Part shown: positions 17,482-25,736 of the stretch, one piece after another | How positions within the stretch are numbered: the first letter of the stretch is position 1 | Layout of the letters: every line of letters begins with the position of its first letter | NCBI GenBank assembly: GCA_910585435.1 | Contig: CAJUEJ010000003.1 | Span: 1 to 64,000, forward strand | Source of the DNA: an uncultured Hungatella sp. | GTDB lineage: Bacteria > Bacillota > Clostridia > Lachnospirales > Lachnospiraceae | DNA: 64,000 nt | Direction of reading: 5' to 3' | Notes under the pieces: generated by a model | Database searches by the model: none | What the model saw: only the letters and a program-made list of their open reading frames with translations | Told to the model about the DNA's origin: nothing | Translations under genes and position numbers: made by a program

Positions 17482-18741
17482 CTATCCTTTCTGTGGGAAC
17501 ATGTTCTGCAGCATGAATTTCTTTACTTCTTTTAATTCATCAAACTTACGCTGGTGGAGGGTGATGAGGTAATCGAGGTTGCGGAAATATTTTCCAACAT
17601 ATCTCTGTTCATTAAGTGATGGAACTGAAACAGTTATTTCCATAACCTTGTTTTTTGATATGTTGTATCTTGATATTCCCTGTGCCAGCAGAATTATTTG
17701 CTCCCTTATGGGTTCAGAGCGCAACATATAGGCAAGGAAATAGCTGTCAAACTGTTCTGTTGGACGAAAGCCAAAACAAAAACTGTTCAAATACGTTGTA
17801 CCCTGTTTTTCAAGCAAAACGGAGGACATCCCTACCTCTTCTGGTGTTTCTGAAGAGGTTGTAAAGAACACATCGCCAACCTGAACCTCATTCTGCCTTG
17901 GATCAATTTCTATTGGCTCAGTCATCTCAGGAGCACTGACTGGATTTGAAAAGACATTCATGTATGTTACAAATCGAGCTTGTCCGTGTCCAAAATCCTC
18001 TTTCGTTTTTCCCGACAATCCTGTATAGGTTTGTCCTGCCTCCCCAAGCTTACGCTGCTCCCAATCATCAGTAAAGCCTGCAAATCGAATCTCCGGAATC
18101 TTCTTTCCGTTTTGTGGGAACATTTTTTGCAACATATATTTCTTCAATTCTTTTGCCTCATCACACTTACGCTGATGAAGGTTGATAAGGTGGTCGAGGT
18201 AGCGGAAGAAAGCCCCAATTTGCTGTTGCTCTGCCCTTGAAGCTGGAAAGATTATTGGTGTAATCTTCAGAATTTCCGTGTTAATACTTGGCATTGTCTG
18301 CCCAACAGCCCTTGCCCGAATATCTTTCTTAACCTGTTCGGTTTCCAAAAATGTGTGGAAGAATGAACAATCCAGTTCTTTATTAATGCGAACCCGGAGA
18401 ACCCTCCCAGAGAACAACCAACCGCTGTGAACAGGCATAATCAAGGCATTTATATCCACAGAACCTACTCTGGAGAAAACAATATCCCCCTGAACAAGAG
18501 TGTATTCAGAAAGCCGTTTATAGTCTTTTTCTGACACTTGTGGCAATCCGTCCTTTTCGATTTGGAGACTTCCGCTTTTGAAATGTTCTGTGGTAATAAT
18601 CGGTATACCCTCATCAACATAATCGCCTGCGTGCAGTGCACTTCCAAAAGGTCCTGTCTTTATCTCAGAAATCTCCCCCAACTCACTCTGTTCCCACACA
18701 TCGGTGCAGTCCCTAAACCTTATCTTCGGTGTATTTGCCAC
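17482..18741 (-). CDS. hsdS: Type I restriction enzyme, specificity subunit
   Basis: I choose GTG at 18741, seven bases after AAGGAGG; a GTG six bases earlier is too close to it. The product (419 residues) has two target recognition domains, each ending in a conserved helix: LHQRKCDEAKELKKYMLQKMFPQ-like near residue 195 and LHQRKFDELKEVKKFMLQNMFPQ-like at the C-terminus. Each domain reads one half of a bipartite DNA site. It overlaps the hsdM end slightly. No invertible repeats or recombinase gene are present to switch it. Confidence 0.95.
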   Translation of the reverse strand: MANTPKIRFRDCTDVWEQSELGEISEIKTGPFGSALHAGDYVDEGIPIITTEHFKSGSLQIEKDGLPQVSEKDYKRLSEYTLVQGDIVFSRVGSVDINALIMPVHSGWLFSGRVLRVRINKELDCSFFHTFLETEQVKKDIRARAVGQTMPSINTEILKITPIIFPASRAEQQQIGAFFRYLDHLINLHQRKCDEAKELKKYMLQKMFPQNGKKIPEIRFAGFTDDWEQRKLGEAGQTYTGLSGKTKEDFGHGQARFVTYMNVFSNPVSAPEMTEPIEIDPRQNEVQVGDVFFTTSSETPEEVGMSSVLLEKQGTTYLNSFCFGFRPTEQFDSYFLAYMLRSEPIREQIILLAQGISRYNISKNKVMEITVSVPSLNEQRYVGKYFRNLDYLITLHQRKFDELKEVKKFMLQNMFPQKG

Positions 18742-18743
18742 AA

Positions 18744-20339
18744 TCACACCTCCTTGAGAACACGGATAAATTCTTCAACAGCATCCTTCGTTTCAGAATC
18801 TGCAAAAGTCAATTCCCCAAGCATTTTAAGCAAAGCGTCATTGCCCTCTTTGATGGCCCTGTTTGTCTCCCTCATAGATGCGGAAAGCTGTCTGAGATCC
18901 ACTTCCGGTTCTTCCTCACTGGTATCTACATATCTTGGAATATTCAGATTATAATCATTTGCCTTAATATCCTCAAAAGATGCCAGATAAGCCACCTTAT
19001 CTACCGGTTTTCTGTCGTTATACAACTCCAACACCCGGTCAATATGTTCCTCACGCATGACATTCTGCTTCTTTTCCTTTTCATACAGCTTGGACGCATC
19101 AATAAACAATACATCCCTTCCTTCTCTATGCTTTTTCAATACCACAATGCAGGTTGGAATAGAAGTGTTATAAAACATATTTGACGGAAGCCCAATCACG
19201 GCATAGATTGACCCATTCCTGAGAAGTATCTCCCTGATTGCTCCTTCTGCCGCTCCCCTGAATAAAACGCCATGGGGAAGAACAATAGCCATCGTACCTG
19301 TCTGTTTTAAATGATAGAATCCATGCAGTAAAAATGCATAATCCGCTTTTGACTTAGGAGCCAGCTTCCCCCCATAGTCCATAAACCGCTCATCCTGTTT
19401 GAATCCCTCTGCGGCAGACCAATTTGCCGAATAGGGCGGATTCATGGTCACAATATCAAATTCTGTTTCTTCATCTGTAGGCCAGTCAGCATCAAGAGTA
19501 TCTCCATTCCGCAAATGCTGGTTTTCAGGCAGGACTCCATGGAGAAACATATTCATACGCGCCAGATTATAAGTTGACGGCATAAGTTCCTGACCATAAT
19601 ATTTAATGTAATCCGGCTGTTTTGAGTAATTTCTGCAGCTAAGCATCAACGAGCCGGAGCCCATGCACGGATCATATACCTGTAATCCCTTTTTCTCTTC
19701 CTGACCGGATATGGCAATCCTGCAAAGAATCTGTGCAGGGCCATGGGGCGTATAAAACTCCCCGGCCTTTTTCCCTGTTTCAGATGCAAATTGACCGATC
19801 AGATACTCATACGCATTGCCAAGGACATCTCCCTCCGTATGGATAATGTCAACGCCGTCCAATACTTTGATGACCTCCGCAATTGTGGCGCTCTGCTTCT
19901 GATCACCGGTGCCAAGCCGATTCGAATATAAATCCACATCCGCAAATAAGCCGTTAAATAATTCATCAGACTCCTCTATGCGGTTAAAAGCCGCCTGCAG
20001 TTTTTCTCTGTTAAATAAATTATTTTTAGCAGCATGTAACATGCTTATATATGTCATGTCAGGGTCAAGGGTATAATGCTTTGATTTTTTTATTTCACTC
20101 AACAGTTCTTTGGCATCATCTGATTTCATTACATCTTCATACACATGCTGCGCATCTTCAAGGCTGTCCGGACTTTCGTCTTTGATAAGGTCATAGACCT
20201 TTGCCAGATAAGAATCTGATAAATATTTATAGAAAACCAGTCCTAAAAGATAGGTTTTGTACTCATTTGCATCCATTTTCCCTCTAAGCACATCTGCGCC
20301 TCTCCACAATACCTGTAACAAGTCTTTCCCTTCAGCCAT
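18744..20339 (-). CDS. hsdM: Type I restriction enzyme, M subunit (N6-adenine methyltransferase)
   Basis: The 531-residue product methylates adenine as part of the HsdM2S complex. It has the N-terminal HsdM helical domain, the AdoMet motif DPCMGSGS (223-230) and the catalytic NPPY (300-303). The ATG at 20339 follows GGAGGAAGATTAGTT, which includes the stop codon of the upstream half-S gene, so the two are translationally coupled. Confidence 0.97.
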   Translation of the reverse strand: MAEGKDLLQVLWRGADVLRGKMDANEYKTYLLGLVFYKYLSDSYLAKVYDLIKDESPDSLEDAQHVYEDVMKSDDAKELLSEIKKSKHYTLDPDMTYISMLHAAKNNLFNREKLQAAFNRIEESDELFNGLFADVDLYSNRLGTGDQKQSATIAEVIKVLDGVDIIHTEGDVLGNAYEYLIGQFASETGKKAGEFYTPHGPAQILCRIAISGQEEKKGLQVYDPCMGSGSLMLSCRNYSKQPDYIKYYGQELMPSTYNLARMNMFLHGVLPENQHLRNGDTLDADWPTDEETEFDIVTMNPPYSANWSAAEGFKQDERFMDYGGKLAPKSKADYAFLLHGFYHLKQTGTMAIVLPHGVLFRGAAEGAIREILLRNGSIYAVIGLPSNMFYNTSIPTCIVVLKKHREGRDVLFIDASKLYEKEKKQNVMREEHIDRVLELYNDRKPVDKVAYLASFEDIKANDYNLNIPRYVDTSEEEPEVDLRQLSASMRETNRAIKEGNDALLKMLGELTFADSETKDAVEEFIRVLKEV

Positions 20340-20341
20340 AA

Positions 20342-20866
20342 CTAATCTTCCTCCATCCTGCGTATCAATGCCATCATAAATTTTCTTATATCCTCTGCCT
20401 GCTTTACCAATAAATCATTTTGTATAATTGACTGCCTGTATATATTACCTATTGTCCTTTGTTTTTCCATATCCGGCAAAACAATTTTCAGTTCTCCAAT
20501 GGTCTTTATATTCAGCTTCCTGACACTCAAGGTTGTCCCCTGATGGTACATCTCTATCTGCTGCTCAAAACCTTTTCCTTCGTTAAACTGATAACAAAAA
20601 TACCAGGAATAGAGTTTTCCGGTATCAAAATCGCATCTTAGAAAATTTGATGTAATACACTTTGCTTCTGTCTGTTCCGAAATGGGAGAACATTTTGATT
20701 TTATCAAATTTATGATACAGCCCATACCCTCTTTCGTTGAATGAATACCGTGTAAATCTTTTTCAAAATCCTCCGGGGTATATAAATCATCAGACTTCTC
20801 TCTTATTCGTGTAGGGTTTTTACCTAATGTAAATTGGATAATCTCATTTAAGGGTATTGATTCCAT
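20342..20866 (-). CDS. Single-domain HsdS-like protein leading the hsd operon
   Basis: The 174 residues resemble one half of a type I specificity subunit: a target-recognition-like domain ending in KIVLPDMEKQRTIGNIYRQSIIQN and then a C-terminal helix (LLVKQAEDIRKFMMALIRRM), as in HsdS. It lacks the second domain. A GGGAGG site precedes the ATG and the stop abuts hsdM. Half-S proteins can dimerise to form a symmetric specificity, or swap with the full HsdS. Its conservation as first operon gene argues for function, but it could also be a regulator or a remnant. Confidence 0.7.
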   Translation of the reverse strand: MESIPLNEIIQFTLGKNPTRIREKSDDLYTPEDFEKDLHGIHSTKEGMGCIINLIKSKCSPISEQTEAKCITSNFLRCDFDTGKLYSWYFCYQFNEGKGFEQQIEMYHQGTTLSVRKLNIKTIGELKIVLPDMEKQRTIGNIYRQSIIQNDLLVKQAEDIRKFMMALIRRMEED

Positions 20867-20883
20867 CGGGCCTCCCTTTCTAG

Positions 20884-20958
20884 TAATTGAGTTAAATTAC
20901 GTTATAACAATACTTCTTTTCATCGTTTTAGTCAATATGTAATTTAATCAAATTACGT
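20884..20958 (-). promoter_or_regulatory. hsd operon promoter between two dyad operators
   Basis: Two copies of TAATTKARTYAAATTACGT (20884-20902 and 20940-20958) lie 56 bases apart. Each contains a TAATTT/AAATTA-type dyad. Between them is a promoter: TTGACT (20931-20936), a 17-base spacer, and TATTGT. The layout suggests repression by paired binding across the promoter. Confidence 0.65.
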
Positions 20959-21042
20959 ATTTATGCCCAATTTATCTGCAAAATCATTATCATTATATTT
21001 ACAAACCGTGCCCAACTTTTTAGAATACAATATTGACACACA

Positions 21043-21078
21043 AAACGCCGTCCACAGCATCTGCCGCAGACAGCGTTT
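21043..21078 (-). terminator. Terminator after the DUF4160/DUF2442 pair
   Basis: A stem AAACGC-GTC pairing with GAC-GCGTTT (one bulge per arm) encloses a GC-rich loop, followed by TTTTG on the minus strand, 25 bases after the DUF2442 stop. Confidence 0.6.
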
Positions 21079-21102
21079 CCTCTACCCTATGACCATAATT
21101 AT

Positions 21103-21342
21103 TTATTCAGCCAGGACACTGTTATAGTACAAATCATCAGGACAAACATCCTGACCCTCCTCCCACTCCACGCTTATTCCTCCAATATGAACTGTATTAA
21201 ATACATTCATATCTTTTAGCTTCCCAAACCAATCACCACGAATCAACGGCTTCACATCATAAACCTTTTTTTCCCCATTTTCAAAGGTCACAAGCAGTTT
21301 GTAATCTTCCAAAGGTTTTACTTCTATTGCACATGGTGTCAT
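21103..21342 (-). CDS. DUF2442 domain protein
   Basis: The 79-residue product matches DUF2442: VKPLEDYKLLVTFENGEKKVYDVKPLI, then HIGGISVEWEEGQDVCPDDLYYNS. It is a small soluble protein of unknown function. It follows the DUF4160 gene by 13 bases and shares its transcript and terminator. Pairs of these two families recur in bacteria and have been suspected to be toxin-antitoxin-like; that remains inference. Confidence 0.85.
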   Translation of the reverse strand: MTPCAIEVKPLEDYKLLVTFENGEKKVYDVKPLIRGDWFGKLKDMNVFNTVHIGGISVEWEEGQDVCPDDLYYNSVLAE

Positions 21343-21355
21343 TATTTTTTCTCCC

Positions 21356-21622
21356 TTACTGTAACGGCGGAATTTTAAAATATTGCTGACCCTCTAACAA
21401 TAACTGCCAGTTTGCTCTTAAATCGTCCTCATGTATGGTAATCCATGCTTCCACCATCTTTCTCTGTTTTCTGGGAAAGTCACCTTCTATCAATTCCCCA
21501 TCAAGTCCAAATACAGCTTTTTCTCCCTGATATTCTGCATGAATGTGCGGTACATTATGTCTTCCGTTCGGCTCACTGTACATTCTGATAATTATTCCAT
21601 AAAATAAACTTAAAGTAGGCAT
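21356..21622 (-). CDS. DUF4160 domain protein
   Basis: The start at 21622 follows GGAGGGGAA and gives 88 residues. Motifs MPTLSLFYGIIIRMY, HNVPHIHAEYQGEKAVFGLDGELI and the C-terminal WITIHEDDLRANWQ are typical of DUF4160. HIHAEY and the acidic C-terminus are the most conserved parts. The biochemical role is unknown. It is the first gene of a two-gene operon with DUF2442, next to the restriction operon. Confidence 0.85.
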   Translation of the reverse strand: MPTLSLFYGIIIRMYSEPNGRHNVPHIHAEYQGEKAVFGLDGELIEGDFPRKQRKMVEAWITIHEDDLRANWQLLLEGQQYFKIPPLQ

Positions 21623-21726
21623 TTCCCCTCCTAACACTTCACTTTTTATTTATATCTTAAAAGATAAAATAAGTGTACCATACTTTTGTGTGGATGACCA
21701 TACGAATATACTAAATTTATATCATG

Positions 21727-23361
21727 TTACAACTCCACCACCCTGGTTGCCACCTTCTCCCGGAATCTGGCGTCATGTTCCACAAACAGCATGGTGGGCT
21801 GATACTCCTCCAAAAGCTTTTCAATCTGCATCCGCGAAAAAACATCAATATAATTTAGAGGTTCATCCCACACATACAGGTGGGCAGGCGTCATTAGGCT
21901 TGCTGCCAGAAGAATCTTCTTTTTCTGCCCCTCCGAATACTCCTCCATATTCTTTGCAAATTGCACCCGCTCCATGTCAAGCTGCCGCAGTATGGCGCAG
22001 AACAGGCTTTCATCCAGCCCTCTCTCCATGCAGAACCGGGAGATTCCTCCTTTCAGCATGGAAGTATCCTGGCTTACGTAGGAAACCACCAGGCCGGAAG
22101 CCGTCTGGCAGATTCCTGTTTCACAGACTCCCGTTTCCCCTGCTTTTGCCTCCCCTGCGTTTGCTTCCATTGTTTCTATTTCGTCTGCCTTTATTTCCCC
22201 TATTTTCATCCTGCTATCTTTCCACCCTGGCTCGCCTTCCGTCCATCCTCCTGTCTTTTTCAGAATCATTTTCAAAAGCGTGGATTTCCCGCACCCGTTT
22301 TCTCCGTGGAGAACCACTCTCTCCCCTTTCTCCACAGAAAATGTAACCCCTGAAAACACCGGCTCTTTTGCGCCCTCATACCGTACAGAATAGTCCTCCA
22401 CTTTCACCAACACCCTTTTATAATGCTCCATAGGCATAATCTTTAAATCCACCGGCTGTTCCAGATCCACTAAAAGCCCTTCCTTCTCCTCAATCTCCCG
22501 GTTGATCCGCTTTTCCATCTGCTTTACCCGGCTCTGCATTTTCTTGGTCTTGGAACCGATATAGGCCCGCATCCCCACGGCCCGTTCATGCTCGTTGACA
22601 GCCGCCTTTCGGTAGAAGCCAATCTTGGTCTGCTCGCTCTTATCCGCCCACTGCCCGGTTCTGGCAACCGATTTTCTCAGTTTCCCGATTTCCTTTAAAT
22701 GCTTCTCATTCTCTCCCACGGCAAACTGGTCCTTCCGGCTTTTATTCTCCCACCAACTGGAAAAATTCCCGCTCTGCACCTCTATACTCTGCCGGTTTAA
22801 CACCAGCACATGGTCGATGCAGGCATCCAGAAGCTCCCTGTCATGGGAGACAAGAATAAAGCCTTTCTTCGATGCCAGGTACCGCTTCACATTCTCCCTG
22901 GATTCCTGGTCCAGATGGTTGGTAGGCTCGTCAATCAGAAGGAAATCATTTTCCCCTGAGAACAGGACTGCCAGCATAATCTTCGTCCTCTCACCGGGAC
23001 TCAAAGTCTGAAACGGCCTGTACAGAACCTCTGGATCCTGCCTTAACTCCTCCAGTTCACACAGCACTCTCCACAGTTCGCACCCGGCCTTCCATTCCTC
23101 CAGAAATTCCGCTGCCGGCAGGCTCCTCTGCCTCTCCGTAACCGGATACGGGAAATAATCAAACACTACGGAGGCCTGGATGCTGCCCTCGTATTCATAT
23201 TTCCCCAGCAGAAGATTCAAAAACGTAGTCTTCCCCTTCCCATTCCGCCCGATAAAACCCAGTTTCCAGTTAGTATCAACAGAAAAGGAAACATCCTCAA
23301 AAATATTATCAAAACTTCCTTCATAACAAAAGGTCAGATTATTTACACGGATTTGTGACAT
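21727..23361 (-). CDS. Lsa-like ABC-F ribosomal protection protein
   Basis: The start at 23361 follows GGGAGGAATGTGT and gives 544 residues. Two ATP-binding domains without membrane helices place it in the ABC-F family. NBD1 has GRNGKGKTT, LSPGERTK and DEPTNHLD; the linker is long and basic; NBD2 has GENGCGKST, YSEGQKKKI and WDEPLNYID. The N-terminus (DTNWKLGFIGRNGKGKTT, LYRPFQTLSPGE) is closest to the Lsa/Vga group, which protects ribosomes from lincosamides, pleuromutilins or streptogramin A. An unusual insertion of about 45 residues, rich in Glu/Ala/Gly, lies between Walker A and the Q-loop of NBD2 (coding about 22100-22245). Expression is probably controlled by the leader attenuator. Confidence 0.85.
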   Translation of the reverse strand: MSQIRVNNLTFCYEGSFDNIFEDVSFSVDTNWKLGFIGRNGKGKTTFLNLLLGKYEYEGSIQASVVFDYFPYPVTERQRSLPAAEFLEEWKAGCELWRVLCELEELRQDPEVLYRPFQTLSPGERTKIMLAVLFSGENDFLLIDEPTNHLDQESRENVKRYLASKKGFILVSHDRELLDACIDHVLVLNRQSIEVQSGNFSSWWENKSRKDQFAVGENEKHLKEIGKLRKSVARTGQWADKSEQTKIGFYRKAAVNEHERAVGMRAYIGSKTKKMQSRVKQMEKRINREIEEKEGLLVDLEQPVDLKIMPMEHYKRVLVKVEDYSVRYEGAKEPVFSGVTFSVEKGERVVLHGENGCGKSTLLKMILKKTGGWTEGEPGWKDSRMKIGEIKADEIETMEANAGEAKAGETGVCETGICQTASGLVVSYVSQDTSMLKGGISRFCMERGLDESLFCAILRQLDMERVQFAKNMEEYSEGQKKKILLAASLMTPAHLYVWDEPLNYIDVFSRMQIEKLLEEYQPTMLFVEHDARFREKVATRVVEL

Positions 23362-23386
23362 ACACATTCCTCCCTTCTGATTCCTG

Positions 23387-23422
23387 AATAAAAACAGGAA
23401 CCGTCCGTCGCCAAACAGTTCC
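23387..23422 (-). terminator. Attenuator terminator directly before the ABC-F gene
   Basis: On the minus strand arms GGAACTGTT and ACGGTTCC-type (23397-23422) form a nine-pair stem followed by TGTTTTTATT. It lies about 25 bases before the start codon and about 280 bases after the promoter, the position expected for transcription attenuation of an antibiotic resistance gene. Confidence 0.75.
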
Positions 23423-23481
23423 ATTACATACCATAACCGTATTCTCCAGAATGCCGGAAGTCCAGCCGCCTAATCTGCCAA

Positions 23482-23649
23482 TCAAGCCGCAGTCCTGCAG
23501 GCCCTTGCCAGCCATGGCTTCGGGCATACAAAAAGAGAGGTTATGAGAACATAATCTACTTTTGGCAACATGATAAGACAGCATAGCAAAAACAATGGCC
23601 CCATCTCTTCACGGTCCGGGCCAGCCACTTTGCCGTCAATACTCTTCAT
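23482..23649 (-). other. Possible 55-codon leader ORF of the ABC-F gene
   Basis: An ORF starting MKSIDGKVAGPDREEMG with a hydrophobic middle lies in the leader. No strong ribosome binding site precedes it. It may be a leader peptide or chance. Confidence 0.3.
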
Positions 23650-23664
23650 GCAAACAAAAGTAAA

Positions 23665-23676
23665 CTATTTTCTCAT
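23665..23676 (-). promoter_or_regulatory. Minimal upstream ORF (MRK-stop) in the ABC-F leader
   Basis: ATG AGA AAA TAG sits behind GAGAGAGGTGAAAGG, a good ribosome binding site, about 30 bases after the promoter. Short leader peptides of this kind sense stalled ribosomes upstream of resistance genes. Confidence 0.5.
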
Positions 23677-23706
23677 CCTTTCACCTCTCTCGCTTAAACT
23701 GGGATT

Positions 23707-23735
23707 ATTCTAGCATATCAAATGGGGTCTGTCAA
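23707..23735 (-). promoter_or_regulatory. Promoter of the ABC-F leader
   Basis: Consensus TTGACA (23730-23735), exactly 17 bases, and TAGAAT (23707-23712) read toward the ABC-F gene. The transcript would have a leader of about 340 bases. Confidence 0.85.
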
Positions 23736-23825
23736 ATTATTTTTCTGTATTTCCTGAATTTTAAATTATACCACACATCAGCAAACGGTTTCAACAAAGG
23801 ATTAGCTATATTACCTTTCTCTATA

Positions 23826-25736
23826 TTACCTTTTTATCCCCACATTCCTCTCATACGCCTCCACCGACAACACATACCACACAGCCAGAATCCCCAGCAC
23901 CACTGCCACGCTGACTGCATTCACCGCCGTCAGATCCCGGTACATCATTTTCCCAAGGGCCCCCACGGAGAAGAAGGAAGAAATCCCCATGACCCCAAAG
24001 GTCACCCCATAGGAAGCCCCCAATTCCGCCCCGATGGATTTTTTCAGCACCTGCCGGTCAAAGCCCATCTTCATCAGAACCCGGTACCGCTCCTTCTCCT
24101 CAAAGGCATCGTTGTACAGCTTCATAAACATGATGCTGCCGCTTGCCAGGATAAACACCAGAAACATAAAAATACATACGGAATAAAACACTTTCACCCA
24201 ATCCAGCTCATTGCTTTCGGGATCCACAGCCACCCTGCCTGTCTTTCCCTTTTCCCCCATGTCCAAAATCATCTGATCCAGCCGATCCCTGGCCTCCGCA
24301 AACATCTCCGGCTCCCCGATCCGATAATTGTAGATAAAATTTTCCTCCCCCATAGGCAGAAGCCTCTCATACTCTCTGTCACTTACCACATAAAATCCGA
24401 TACTTTCCTGAAGATACCCCAGATAAGGCGTACTGGTATCCAAAATCTGCCGGTAAGTCTTTCCTCCGATATCCACCGGCTTTTCCCCCCGCTCCGTAAT
24501 CAGAGACAGAAGAACCGGATGGGAGATCCGGATCACCTCATCCTCTCCAAGTTCCTCCACTTCTACCTCCATTCCCGCCTCCTCTGCCAGTTCCTTTAAG
24601 CGGGAAAACGGAAGAATGCCGTACTTTCCAGAATACTCCCCGGAACGAATCAGGGAAGAATCCAGTCCCAGCATGGGAATCCGGGTACTCATCTCAACCG
24701 TAGCTTTCTCCTCTATCGCCGCCCTTGCCGCCTCTTCCAGATCCTCCCGGCCGCTCAGCAGCTGAAATGTATACGTATTCTCAAACTGTATAATAGAATG
24801 ATACCGATCCTTCATGGCAACGCTTGTGGCAAGGGCTGTGACTGAACACAGCATCAGCACGCTTACCATGGCGTAGGTGCGGTAATTTTTCTTCATCCGG
24901 AAAATCACGCTGTTGACCCAGAGAGTCCTCTCCTTTTGGTAGAGAAATCCCTTCCTTCCGGCCAGCCACTGAAAAATCAGGGGAATCAATCCTCCAAACA
25001 GCAGATACACCCCCACAATCACCAAAACCACGGCCGCCAGTGCATTTCTCATCACATCCGTACGGCTTTCCCTCATAGCCAGCGAATATCCCCGGCACAG
25101 GATTCCCACTCCCACAACCGCTTTTATAAGCAGCACAATCCTCTTCTGCCTCACCGCCTCATTCTGCTTCGCCGCAGAGATCATGCCAAGCACACTGCTC
25201 CGGATAATATTCACATACCCCTTCACCACAAAAATCATATAGATAATCCCATAAACCGCCGCCGTAAAAGCCATAGGCCGGATTCCCGGCCGGAATCGGA
25301 TGTCCACCGCCAGATCCGATACTGCCAGCAGAATCATCTGGAACAAACCGGCGCTTAAGGCCCCAAAGGCCAGCCCCAGAACCAGCGCCGACACCCCGAT
25401 GAGAATGGTCTCTACAAGATACATTTTCCCGATCCTCTCATTGGACAGGCCCATAAACACATAGATGCCGATCTCCCTTTTCCGCCTGGTTAAAAATACA
25501 TTGGTGGAATACCAGATGAAAAAGAACATGAAGCACCCCAGCACAAAGGATACGGTCTGGACAATGATCTCCACATACTCCTTATTCCTGGTTCCCAGAA
25601 CCCCGAAGGCCTCCGAATCAATGAGATTCTGGAAATTAAACAGCACAAGGACAGTAAACGCCAGAGAAACCACTAAAGAAAGATAATTCCGAAAGCTGTT
25701 TTTAAAATTCAGAAACGCCAGCCGTATCATTGACAT
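23826..25736 (-). CDS. bceB: Bce-type ABC transporter permease
   Basis: The 636-residue product is an FtsX/MacB-like permease of the BceB family. It has about ten membrane helices: one at residues 18-35, three from about 58 to 160, more from 200 to 260, one at 290 and three at the end. A large extracytoplasmic domain of about 210 residues (305-520) is the hallmark of peptide-sensing BceB. With BceA it frees targets from bacitracin-like or lantibiotic peptides and activates the sensor BceS. ATG follows GGAGGTGATTTTTC and overlaps the end of the ATPase gene. Confidence 0.93.
   Translation of the reverse strand: MSMIRLAFLNFKNSFRNYLSLVVSLAFTVLVLFNFQNLIDSEAFGVLGTRNKEYVEIIVQTVSFVLGCFMFFFIWYSTNVFLTRRKREIGIYVFMGLSNERIGKMYLVETILIGVSALVLGLAFGALSAGLFQMILLAVSDLAVDIRFRPGIRPMAFTAAVYGIIYMIFVVKGYVNIIRSSVLGMISAAKQNEAVRQKRIVLLIKAVVGVGILCRGYSLAMRESRTDVMRNALAAVVLVIVGVYLLFGGLIPLIFQWLAGRKGFLYQKERTLWVNSVIFRMKKNYRTYAMVSVLMLCSVTALATSVAMKDRYHSIIQFENTYTFQLLSGREDLEEAARAAIEEKATVEMSTRIPMLGLDSSLIRSGEYSGKYGILPFSRLKELAEEAGMEVEVEELGEDEVIRISHPVLLSLITERGEKPVDIGGKTYRQILDTSTPYLGYLQESIGFYVVSDREYERLLPMGEENFIYNYRIGEPEMFAEARDRLDQMILDMGEKGKTGRVAVDPESNELDWVKVFYSVCIFMFLVFILASGSIMFMKLYNDAFEEKERYRVLMKMGFDRQVLKKSIGAELGASYGVTFGVMGISSFFSVGALGKMMYRDLTAVNAVSVAVVLGILAVWYVLSVEAYERNVGIKR

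Noticed and set aside
23339..23584. Frame of 81 codons in the ABC-F leader
   Set aside because: It runs through the attenuator and into the ABC-F start out of frame; leader RNA structure explains the region better.
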